Origin: Ascochyta rabiei
Taxonomy: Eukaryota > Ascomycota > Dothideomycetes > Pleosporales > Didymellaceae
DNA length: 64,000 nt
Reading direction: 5' to 3'
Assembly: GCF_004011695.2 (NCBI RefSeq)
Contig: NC_082410.1
Location: 1,488,001-1,552,000, forward strand
The notes beneath the pieces are model-generated. The model did not search any database and was not told the DNA's origin. It saw only the letters and a list, made by a program, of their open reading frames with translations. Of this stretch, positions 53,787 to 64,000 are shown piece after piece. A program made the position numbers and the translations under genes. Position 1 is the first letter of the stretch. Every line of letters begins with the position of its first letter.

Positions 53787-54864
53787 ATAGCCCCCCCCTC
53801 TTTAAAGGTTTGTCCTAAACTGTAGAGAGGTCTCTAGCAATATTATTAAGCTCTAGAAAAACCTCCTGTAGAGGGAAAAACTTAGCAGGAGAAATACAGC
53901 GCTAGTAGAGGTCTATTAGTTAGTGTCTGTAGGGATAGGAAGCTATTTAGCACGCAATAGACGCTAGTAATCCTATCCTCCTAACATTTGCTTAGTAAGC
54001 TACTAGGGCAGTGTTGCTGCGTAGCTAGGTAGCTAAGTCTTATTTATAAGAGACTAGCTAAGGCTAAGTCTTCCCTTATACCTTTATTAGCTGCTAGTTA
54101 GTAAGCTATTACTCTTACTAGACGTTACTATAAATAACACCTTAGTAGTTATTAGCTCTAAAACCTATGTAGCTAAGGCTATAGGAAGTGTAATAATTAT
54201 ATACTAAATAGGTAATATATAAGAAGTATTGTTTACTCCCTACGTAGTATACACAGCGCCTAGCACTAGGCTAAGAGTTACTCTAAGCATGCCTGCTGTT
54301 TACTCTCTATAATCTCCTAAGTAATTAGGTGCCTTAATCCTAGGGCTAAGGCTGCTAGAGGCGTAAGTGGTTAGATGTTGTCTGCCTTATAGGCTAGAGC
54401 AGTAAGTCCCTAACTAGTAACGTCTGTAAGAGGATTGCTTGCAGCTTCTGCAGCCCTGTTCCTGTGTAAACTAGCCTAGGATTTGCTTATTTACAGGGGA
54501 TCTTGTCTGCATGCTAGCAGTAATAGTAAGCTGTTAGCCTTACTATGCCTAGCGCCTTACCTAGACCCTTACGCAGTATAGTTTAGGCTCTAGTGTTTTA
54601 TTTATAACATAAATCCTAGGTAAGATTACTAGTTACTCTTCTAGCAGTTAATAGACCTATGCCTAGATATTTATAATAAGAATTGTCTTCCTACGCAGTA
54701 GATTGCGACAGGTAAGAGAGCAGTAAGAGGCTAGATTATTACTAGAGAGCTGCTAGGTAGAGGGAATTTAGCGTATATAAGGACTGTATCTACTTACTTA
54801 TAGTGCCTTATTATCTCTACACCTTTATCTACATCTACCTTCTAGCCCTTACCTTCTATACTAT

Positions 54865-55720
54865 AATGCCCCTTCTAATATATATCTCCTGTAAGGCTCT
54901 ACCTAACTACGTCTACTAGCTGCCTAAGAGCATACAGCCTTAGCTGTTACTTTTACAGTACTAGTACTATGCTAGCATTACGCACTTAACTACCTTATCT
55001 AAGAGTAACCCTAATAGCACTATCTTGTCCTTTATTTATATCTTTTGTTAGCCTAGTAGGTATAGGCTTTGTAAGGACAACTTTAGTATATACCCCTACT
55101 GCGTCTAATTAAAGGAAGAAAGGTGTGTTAAGGTATTTCCTACGCTGTTCTAGTGTCTACTCCTGCTAACTTTTATAGATTAACCCTGTTTTTTGTTAAG
55201 CCTATAATATACTTAATTTCTTAATTAAGCGTGCCCTCTATAAGACAAATAATAAGACAGTTGCCTAAGGTAACTAGGTAACTAATAATAACGTAATTAC
55301 TTAGGTGCAGGTGTACTAGCAGACTGCTTATAACTATACTAAGGCTTATTATAATAGCTTTATTGCCTATAATGCTGTAGTTTGTTACTATATTAATAAG
55401 TCTAGTCTAAGTAAGACTAAGTACACTTAAGCCTGTTAGGTTTCTTAGTTATATAACCTTAGGTAGTATATTATAGGTATTTTTTCTTCCCCCTTTTTCT
55501 TATATAGAGCTAACGTATTATAGGCTGCTGTTAGGACTGTTAGTATAAAGCTTCCTAACAATATTGTAATTAACAGCATAATTAAGGATTACTTCTAGAA
55601 GACAGGTAGTGCTTATAACGCAGAAAAGCAGTAGTACTATTATAGTACTAACCTGCCTTCTGCTGTTTAGGCTCTGTTAGCTCCTTTTAAGCAGTTTTTG
55701 TCGTCTCTAACTAAACCTAC
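54865..55720 (+). pseudogene. Plus-strand coding-like remnant antisense to element 2
   Basis: An ATG at 54865 opens MPLLIYISCKALPNYVY, and a later segment is Cys-containing (SRYRLCKDNFSIYPYC, then EERCVKV). The coding-like quality moves to another frame at about 55240-55470 (TAYNYTKAYYNSFIAYN, CYYINKSSLSKTKY) and continues at about 55500-55720 (TVSIKLPNNIVINSIIKDYF). Stops are at RIP-type codons; frame changes suggest introns or indels. It lies between the chromodomain and 3' LTR of element 2, opposite to pol, as in element 1. No function assigned. Confidence 0.5.
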
Positions 55721-56079
55721 CCTAGGTAGTTGTTATTATTGCAGCCCCTCCTACAAGATAAGCCCTTCTAAGGGTTGCAGAGGAGCTGCTTAAGCTGCAG
55801 TTATAGTTATAAAGACCCTCTATTCCTATAATACTTCTTAATAGACTAGTAGATAACAATAAAACTCTCCTCTTCTATAAATGTGCTAGTCTTTGCTAGT
55901 AATGTATTAGATAGACGCTAGGCCTCCTTTAGCCTCTAGTTGCACAAGTCCTAGGACTATCTATCCTTACTTTCCTATTAGCTATTTTAGAGTAGGGTTT
56001 ATAAGGCAGACTTCTAAGAACGTCCCCTCTTTTACTTTAGTTGCGCTAGTCTGTTAGTTGTAGGGCAGCCTACTCTTAA

Positions 56080-58345
56080 TAGATTACCTACCTAAGCATA
56101 TTAGTAATAATCCTAAAAGATCTTATTACAGTAGTTAAGGTTCTTAAGTAGTTCCTAGGTGGCTTCTTTACTTAGCTAACCTAGCTACTTAACCCTGTAC
56201 TTCCTTCTCTAGGCAGTAATATCTCTGTGTAACAGTATACCTTTAACTTTAAACCTGTTACTAGGTAAGACGTCTTCTAGTATACTAATAGGACCTAGCT
56301 AGAACCTACTACTTATAAGGGGTTCCCTCTAGTGCTTAAGGAGTAATACGTTAAACACTAGGTGCACTCTATCTATAGATAGGGGCAGCTTTAGCTTATA
56401 TGCTAGCTTACCTACCTTCTTAATTACTATAAATAGCCTAAGGTATTAAGCGTTAAACTTCTTTAAAGGATAACTTATTATTAGGTTCTTAGCCTAAAGG
56501 AGAACAGAGTTTCTCTTAGTAAAGTGTTGTTTAGACTGTTTTGTGTTATACTACTAGGCGTTGCCCTTTTATACGTACTCTAAGGCCTCCTTTACTATTT
56601 TCTACATTTTATACTAGTTTAATAGGCAGCTAGCAACCTACTAGCGTAGTTCTAGTATTGCCTTATCCTTATCCTAGACAGTTTAGGGTTTTTATAGCTA
56701 GTGCTTATTAGGCATCCTATTAAATCCTTTAGGGTCTGTGCTAAAGGCAACCTTTATAGGAGATTCTCTGTAAGCAGAGTAAGCTTTAGAGTTATAGGCA
56801 TACTTAGCGTATAGTAGAAGGTCTACTTAGTTATCCTATTAGTAGTTTATATATATGTAGAGGTATGTTTCTAACTCCTAGTTTTATTACTCTGTCTGCC
56901 TATCTGTCTAGGGGTAGAAAGCTGTACTTAATTAGTAGTTAATTTTAAGGTAGTAGCATATATTAGACCAGAATTAACTAGTAAACACTAAACCTTAATC
57001 TAACAACAATATATCTAGTAGTTCTTGCTTTAAAAAGCTCTGCTCTATAAGCAGCTTAGCTAGGTATTAGGTAGTAATTGTCTTAGTACAGGGTAGGTAC
57101 TAGACGTACTTGCTAAAGCAGTCTATAAGGACTAGTATAGAGTTGTACTTATTCCCCTTAGTATCTATTAACTTTAGTAGGTCTATTATAAAGTTAAGGG
57201 AGAAGTGCTGCTAGGCTGTGTTTAGTACTAGTAATAGTGTAAGTAATCCCTACAGCTTATACCTTCTAATCCTATGTAGTTAGTATATAGGACACCTTTA
57301 GATATACTTATATACGTCCTTTATTAGTTATAGCTAGTAGTACTTTTTCTTAAGTACTTTAGCAGTCTTATTTATGCTGTAGTAACCTCCTATAGGGTTA
57401 TTATAATTCCTTAAAAGGATAGTTTAGCGTAGTGTAATATTGTTAGGAATTTAAACTTTCCTACTTCTGCGTAAGGTCCTACTAGGGTTAACCTCCTAGT
57501 AGTGCTGTCCTTTCTTTGCTTTACTGTCTATCTAGGTTATTAATAACTAGTTTGCAGGGTATGCTGCGTCCTGTTGCTAGACTTACTTAATAAAATCTAT
57601 TAGGAGTTCTAGGGTTTCTAAGGCGTAAGTAGAATTTCTTTATGTAGCTTTGTTTGCAAGGTGTGTAGGGGTACTAAATCTGTTATCTAGGCTACAAAGA
57701 AGAGCTTCTACAACGTTAAAGTCTAGTCTTCTAGCTTTAGTGTCTTTAGATTAACCCTAGCTCTAATAGCTATTAGATAGAGGGTTAAGAGCTAGGGGAG
57801 ACAAGTCTCTAAGGCTAATCTAATGTTAGCAGAATTCTTTAGGGACAATTTTAGGTAGTTGTTAGACCTCTACTAGGTCTTCTATAGGTATATTACTCCT
57901 AGATATTACCTATACATCTTTTTAAGCCCTAGACTTTTAAATTATCTAGATCTAAAGCTTCTATTGTAAGGTAGGTAGTATAGCGTCCCTAAGGGCTTAC
58001 TATTCCCTAACCTTAAGACCTTATGCGTAATCTAGACGTCTTAAGGGACTATCTACTACGTTCTCTAGTCCTAGCTTATATTTAACTTTAAAGTTAAACC
58101 TTACTAGCTCTTCTGCCTAACAGGCTTGTTTTAGAGAGAGCTCCTTTATTATTATAAAGTACCTTAGGTTATTATAGTCTAAGAGTACCTAGATTGTTAC
58201 AGGGGCGTGTTTAAGGTAATACCTTTACTGCCTAAAAGCTTTAATAATTACTAAGAGTTCCTTGTTATAGGTATGCTATCTAATAGATAGCCCTTAGAAC
58301 TTCTAGCTCTAGAACGCTACTAGTTTCTAGTGCTGCTCTGTTGCT
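56080..58345 (-). pseudogene. pol remnant of element 2: RNase H, integrase, chromodomain
   Basis: On the minus strand, RNase H reads YNKELLVIIKAF and RYYLKHAPVTI (about 58,190-58,290), then LRYFIIIKELSLKQA. Integrase reads GYYSINKTAKVLKKKYY and CPIY (HHCC with mutated positions, about 57,260-57,410), then FIIDLLKLIDTKGNKYNSILVLID (about 57,140-57,210). The chromodomain reads KYRVK, stop, LG near 56,200, then KEAT, stop, E. Premature stops throughout. The 5' side ends abruptly in RNase H at about 58,345. Confidence 0.85.
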
Positions 58346-58560
58346 GTCAGGCGCTGGGCCCGGAGGTACCTCTGCCTGTCTTGGCGAGCTACCATAGGGC
58401 TAGTCAGCCCAGACTATATAAAGGTGTCTAAGGTTATTGCTAATACTCTAGTAATTAGTCTTGTTACTACATACTACGTACCTTAATACACCTGCTATCC
58501 TCTTTAACCCTATCCTTCCTTATAATTGCTTTATACACTTTTTATATTCTAATTACTCTT
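58346..58560 (+). repeat. Putative 5' LTR of element 3
   Basis: Starts with TG, contains a TATATAAAGG box at about 58,419 and precedes the gag-like region. The right border and a second copy were not found, so the call is tentative. Confidence 0.45.
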
Positions 58561-58599
58561 ATATTATAATTAAAGATAGACCTAAGCTACTATAAGTCT

Positions 58600-61500
58600 T
58601 AAACTAAATTATCTAGGCTTACTGTCTTTAGAGAGGGACTAAGACAACCTACCTATAGGAGAGCTAGTAAAGCGTAAGGTAACACCTCCCTCTGCAGATA
58701 AGGAGATACCTTAACAGACACTAAGTGTCTATAGTGCCTTAAGAGGATCTGTAGGTCCTCTAGGTAGTACATCTTACCCTAGAATTTACATCTATAGGGC
58801 AGCTTTAGCTAGAGAAGGCTAAAATAGCCTAGAAGTAGGTAATTAATAACAGGAGTTAGAAAACTTGCGCAAATAGTTGTAAGAGATAAAAGACTGTAAG
58901 AAACTTTCCTTTCTTTACAAACTTAGACGTAAATACAATAAAGAAGATCTAGTAATAATCCTATCCTTCTAAAAAGTACTAGAAGGGGTAGAGAAACTAT
59001 AATCTTCCCTATCTATAAACCTTCTATAACCTAAACCCCTATAGAAGTACGTAAAGTATAACTACGCTAAATATAACTATTAAGAGAGAGATTGTAAAGG
59101 ATACTTCCTTTAATCCCTAGTTAATTTCCTTATAGAGGAATAAAAGATTAACTTTAGCATATGGTACCCCTTAGAGAACCTAAAGATGTTATAGTAGGCT
59201 TACTGCACAACTAACTACTATAATTAGCTAACCTAGGAACTAACGTAGTAAGAGCTAAAAAGAATTATACTAGATACTCTAGGAATACTAGCTAAACGTA
59301 AGTAAGCAGTATATAAATCCTTAAAGTAATATAAGCAGCAGAAATCTTAGTCCCCTATAGATCTATTAGATTTTATGCGTCTACTATAGAAGGAACTAGG
59401 TAACTTACATACGCTAGAGCTTTAAGTCCTAGAATATATTACTACACTGCTCCCTAGCATATAAAAGGACTTATTTCTTATTCCCTATAATTAAAGGGAC
59501 ACAATCCTAAAGGTAGAGGAACAAGCTAATATTATTAACTAGAGACTAGGTTAGCATAGCTAATAGCTACCTAAGAAGACTCTAGCTAAGGGTAAGACAA
59601 CTAACAAAGGACTACAGAAGCGCTAATTTAGTAACTCTAAGTTAGAGGGGAACATAAAAACTCTAAAAAAGTTATTTAAGTCTAAGAAGTTCTGTAAGAA
59701 GCTAGTAAAGGGTAAAAAGGGCTAAGATAGGCTACATAAGACCTAAAACGCATACCTTAAGTGTAGAGAAACTAGTTACTACTACCCTAACTGCCTAAAG
59801 CTAAAGTTAAACTAGAAAGACCCTACTCTAGATAAGTTAGGAAAAGATAAGGGACCTAAGAGCTAATCTCCTCTCTTGTAGCCTATATTAAATTGTCTAA
59901 GGAGAAGAAGAAGAATATCTCTCTTTATAAGGCAGTGTACCTAGAATATATATGCCTACTTATAGTTAAAGCATCTATAGGCAACACAGAGAACGTAGAA
60001 GCCTTAATAGATAGAGGGTTACAACTAAACTTAATTTTAGTTCTCCTAGTAAAGGAGTAGGATCTAGAGGTTACACTATTAAATAAAATAGTAGCTAAAG
60101 GTGTAGGTAGAGCAGAATTGCCTATCTATAGAGTAACTACAGCAGAAGTATCTATTGTTAACTCCTGTAGAAGACAGGAGGTCTAACAGATACCTTTTGT
60201 AGTTATAGACCTACAAAGGTACAAGATATACCTTAGATTACCCTAGATTAACTAGACAAACCCTAAGCTAAGCTATTTAAGCTAGTATATGCTTTTCTAA
60301 GGGAAGAAGTATAGGGACTCTCCTAAACTAGAGAAAATAGTGTTAGAAGATGCTAAAGAGTTTAAACGCACTATAAGAAGTCCCTTAGTAGACGTTTATA
60401 TATATATAGTAAACTTAGTAGGTATATATAACCTAATATCTGCTAAAAAGAGCCTAATTCTAGAAGTGTATTGCAAATATGCGTACTTAGGATTAGAGGA
60501 TAATGCTTAGGTCCTACTAGAGCATAGAAAGCACAACTTAGCAATTAATATTATAGAAGGAGCTACTTCCCCCTACTAACTATTTTACAGACTATCTATA
60601 ACAGAATTAGAGATACTTAGGAAGTATCTAGCAGAATATCTACAATGTAGCTACATATAACACTTAAGGTCGCCAGCAGGAGCGCCTATTCTCTTTTTAA
60701 AGAAGAAAGATAGTAACCTATAACTGTATGTAGACTATAGAGGTCTAAACAAGATAACAGTTAAAAACTACTATCTATTACTACTAATTATAGAGTTACT
60801 AGAACAACTAGCGTAAGCTAAGTTCTATACTAAACTAGATATACGTAAGGTATATTACTATATCTAAATTAAGAAAGGAGATAAGTAAAAGACTGCTTTT
60901 TAAACCAGGTATAGACATTTTAAGTATATAGTAATACTGTTTAGACTTATAAATGCTCCTGCCTAATTTTAGGCCTATATGAATAAGGCACTAATAGGAT
61001 TAGTTAATATAACTTATATTATGTATCTAGACAACATATTAGTATACTCTAAGACAGAGGAAGACCACATTAGACATGTTAAGGAGGTCTTAGAAAGGCT
61101 TTATAAAGTAAACCTCTATATACGCTTAGATAAGTGTAAATAGCACTGTTAACGTATAGAGTACCTTAGGTACATAGTCTTACCTAAAGGGGTAAGTATT
61201 AACCTAGACAGGGTTAAAACAATCTAAGAATAGCTAATCCTACGTATAGTTTGCAATATCTAAGTATTTATAGGCTTTATAAACTACTCTTAGAGATTTA
61301 TTACAGGGTTTTCTAAATTAGCCTTACTATTAACCTAATTAACCTAGAAAGGGCTAAATTTGGCTAAATCTAGTTAAGCAATAAGGAAGGAGGAGAGTTA
61401 GCCTCTTAAGCTAAGCAAAGAATCCCTATAAGCTCTCTAGAATATAAAGGATTTATTTATTAATATACCTATCTTAGTTTATTTTGTACCTAGGAGACAG

Positions 61501-63500
61501 ACTAGGATAGAAGTAGATGCCTCTAGAGGCGCTATCTTAGAAACCCTTAGTTAACTAGTCCCTAGGGAGGGGAAGCTGGCCTAATAGAGGCCTGTAGACT
61601 TCTATTTAAAAAAGTTAATCTAAGTAGAATATAACTATAATACTTATAACTAGAAACTTCTTATAATTGTCTAGAGCCTACAGTATTAGCAAAAATACTT
61701 AGACAGTACCTTCTTTAAGATCTTAACAGATTACTAAAACCTAAAATAGTTTATAGAGACAAAGGTTCTTAGCTATTAGTAAGTAAGGGCATACTTAGTG
61801 TTATCTAAGTTTAACTTTATAATTACTTATTACCTAAGGTCTATAAACCCTACAGATAGACCCTTACAGCGTCCTAATTATATAAGAGAGGTGTAAGACC
61901 TCTTATAAAAGTATAATAAGGCTTTTGTATAACTGCTTTAGGAGATCCTAACTAGGAGGAACTCTAATACTCCCCTAGTAGCAGCTATAACCCTTTGTTT
62001 GTCTGTAAAAGAAAGAAAGAATATAAGGGATCTTAAAAGAGAAGAATTAAGAGAGAACAGTTAGATAGAGCTAATAACGGACTTAGACAACACAGATAAA
62101 CTCTCTAGCACTAAAAAAGAGTTAACTAACATTAAAATAGGATAAAATAACCTAGAAAAAGATAATATAGCTAAGGAGAGGCGTATCTTACTTACAAGGC
62201 TAAAAGATAAAGTGTAAGTTATTAAAGAGCGTTATAATAACCTAATGTTAGGACACTTTAGAGCATAAAGGACCTTAGAGAAGATTTAGCGCAGATACAC
62301 CTAGAGGGGCATTAATAAAGATATATCTAACTACTACTACAACTACTTAGTATATAGGAGATTAACTGCTGCCTAACACAAACTGTATAGGTTATTATAA
62401 CCTTTACTAGTGCTAAGCTAACTATAGGAGTACGTAACAATAGATTTTATTACAGAACTACCCCCTAGTAAGGTAGCTAGGTTAGTGTACAACTTAATAC
62501 TAGTAGTAGTATGCAAATTAACTAAAATATTACATTATATACTAGCTAGGGCTAATTAGAATAGAAAAGACCTAGCGCATACCTAGATTAGAGAAATTAT
62601 CTGCTTATACAGCGCGCCAGCACAAATTATCTTAGATTAGGGGCTGCTAATAAACTTAAAGACGTAGGAAACCTTTAACTACTATTTAAACCTAAGACAA
62701 GTCTTAACGTTAGCCTATTATCCCTAGACAGATGGCTAAACAGAAAGGCAAAATTAGACTTTTAAACAGTACTTACGTTGCTATTATACTCTAGAATAAG
62801 ATAATTAGGCCCTATAGATTTTAATTACAGAATTTGTATATAATAATAGTATTTACGCATCTAAAAATATAACACCTTTCTAAGCCTGTTATAGTATAGA
62901 TCTAAGGAGCACAGATTAGCCTACTTTAGCATTAAAAGGCAGAGAATCTCCTCTTACAAAGGAATTAGCTGCTAGAGTTATTACCTTATAGGCTACCTGC
63001 AAAGCAAATATAGAAAAGTTAAACAAGTATTAAAAGAAACACTTAGATAAGAAATAACTACTAGCACCCTTTAAAGTAGGTGACAAAGTACTAGTCTCTA
63101 GTAAGAACATTAGGACAGTACGCCTAAAAAAGAAGCTAGACTAGAAATACCTAGGACCTAGGACTATTACAGCCTAGATTGGCCCTAGTGCATACAGAGT
63201 AGACCTGCTAGGAACAAAAGAGATCTATCTAGTATTCTATGTGTTACTGCTAGACCTATATATACTAAGAAGTTAACTCCTAATTATATAGGAATAAATA
63301 CAAGAACCTATAGTTAAAGGGGAAGAGAAGGTGTAGGATGTAGAAAAAGTCCTTAACAGAAGGTAACTAGATAATAGACAGTAGGAATACCTTATTAAGT
63401 AGGACAGATTCCCTAAATTAGAAAATTCCTAGGAAATTAGCACGAATCTTTCTAAAGAAGCGCTAAAACAATACTAGAAAATAATAAAGTAACTACTTAG
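58600..63500 (+). pseudogene. gag-pol of element 3 with chromodomain
   Basis: A gag-like region (58,600-59,850) ends with a mutated zinc knuckle near 59,755-59,800 (YLKCRETSYYYPNC, first Cys and His both Tyr). Protease-like ALIDRG is near 60,005. RT spans about 60,690-61,060 (APILFLKKKDSNL, YVDYRGLNKIT, TKLDIRK); its catalytic box reads YLDN. RNase H-like sequence follows to about 61,870. Integrase is at about 62,240-62,760 (LGHFRA, then VTIDFITELPPSK). The chromodomain near 63,335-63,490 reads VEKVLNRR, EYLIK, stop, DRFPKLENS. Stops are mostly TAG/TAA at Trp and Gln codons. Confidence 0.85.
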
Positions 63501-63540
63501 ACTGCGTAATAAGACGTTAAGGTTAAAGTCTAAAAAAGGG

Positions 63541-64000
63541 GGGGACTAAAAAGGCTAAAAACCTTTACTTAATTATAATTTTTCCCTATAGGGGTTTTTT
63601 AATTAATAAGTGTTTAATAGTTTACGCTAAGAGAAAACATAACTCTACCTTACCCTAAGAAATACAGACTAGCTAAAGTAGATATCTTTTAGCCTATTAT
63701 AGCTATTTCTAATATAAGGAGATAAAGAAAGTTATATACTATATTATATAGTCACAATTATAAGCAAATATAGGAGAATTAGTATAGAAGAACATCTTCC
63801 TAGTATTATTTAGACTATCTAAGAGTGTAATACACCTAATTGCTATATTAGCCTAAAACTGTCTACTAACTATAAACTTAGGTATTATTAATCTAAACCT
63901 TCTATTATAGGGAACATCTATTAACTATAACTACTACTACAGGTATAAGTAGCAGCCTTACAACTACTATAAGGCTTCTTAGCAGCAGCAGCAGCAGCAG
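63541..64000. other. AT-rich RIP debris to the window edge, ending in (CAG)n
   Basis: Continues the RIP-type composition; may include the degraded 3' LTR of element 3 and the start of other repeat material. A (GCA)6 microsatellite runs to the last base (63982-64000). No gene seen. Confidence 0.55.

Larger units (their letters stand above)
53588..58345 (-). mobile_element. RIP-inactivated Ty3/gypsy element 2, truncated by nested insertion
   Basis: Minus-strand element running from RNase H (58,345) to the 3' LTR (53,588). RT, protease, gag and 5' LTR are missing from the left of the break and would lie beyond element 3, probably outside the window. Confidence 0.82.
58346..63540 (+). mobile_element. 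RIP-inactivated Ty3/gypsy element 3, inserted in element 2
   Basis: A plus-strand element whose left end starts TGTCAGGCGCTGGG at about 58,346 within the RNase H of element 2. The less mutated first 90 bp include a TATATAAAGG box, as expected for an LTR promoter. Gag, protease, RT, RNase H, integrase and chromodomain follow in order; a purine-rich AAAAAAGGGGGGG at about 63,534 may be the polypurine tract. The 3' LTR cannot be matched with certainty in the remaining bases. Confidence 0.75.

Noticed and set aside
42110..64000. CRISPR array or prokaryotic island
   Set aside because: Periodic palindromes are degenerate, spaced by 150-275 bp without unique equal spacers, and the DNA is fungal retroelement debris.

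Overview
The window comes from a filamentous ascomycete, most likely a Dothideomycete (Pleosporales-like). The signs are short 46-96 nt introns with GT(A/G)-AG borders, typical fungal families (GPI-anchored Ser/Thr-rich GH18 chitinase, TOK potassium channel, Zn2Cys6 regulator, DHA1 transporters, a DUF8035-type C-terminus), and a sharp switch from gene-bearing sequence of balanced base composition to an AT-rich, CpA/TpG-poor block with the stop-codon pattern left by repeat-induced point mutation (RIP). All identifications were made by eye; no database search was run.

Gene-bearing part (1 to about 42,100). In order: a PIF1-family helicase carrying an RNase H1 N-terminal-type domain (minus); an Rrn9-like RNA polymerase I initiation factor (minus) divergent from a TOK-type outward-rectifying K+ channel (plus); a long disordered coiled-coil protein (minus); a secreted GPI-anchored class III chitinase with a 15-bp in-frame minisatellite (minus); a DHA1/HOL1-like MFS transporter and a Zn2Cys6 regulator (both plus, a possible pair); about 2 kb rich in micro- and minisatellites; a small signal-peptide/single-TM protein (minus); a second DHA1 multidrug-type MFS transporter with a GC-AG intron (plus); a DCAF6/WDTC1-like WD40 protein (plus) convergent with DPM2, the regulatory subunit of dolichol-phosphate-mannose synthase (minus); DPM2 is divergent from the spliceosomal factor CWC22 (plus). 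A 3' fragment of a DUF8035-type gene (minus) lies exactly at the compartment border. Exon borders were worked out from splice signals and frame continuity.

AT-rich part (about 42,110 to 64,000). There is no intact gene. A degenerate array with an imperfect palindromic core recurring about every 150-275 bp (42.3-43.9 kb and 51.4-53.5 kb) is split by a 7.1-kb Ty3/gypsy chromovirus (44,013-51,090) with two LTRs and a perfect GTCTG target-site duplication. To the right is a second gypsy element on the minus strand (3' LTR 53,588-53,786; chromodomain, integrase and RNase H up to 58,345). A third, plus-strand gypsy element (58,346 to about 63,540) appears to be inserted into the RNase H region of the second. 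Reverse transcriptase, integrase and chromodomain are recognisable but full of TAG/TAA/TGA codons at expected Trp, Gln and Arg positions, and the element-1 RT aspartates have become asparagines. Two elements also carry coding-like remnants antisense to pol between chromodomain and 3' LTR, and element 1 has an unusual Cys/His-rich segment between gag zinc knuckle and protease; these are the least explained features of the window.
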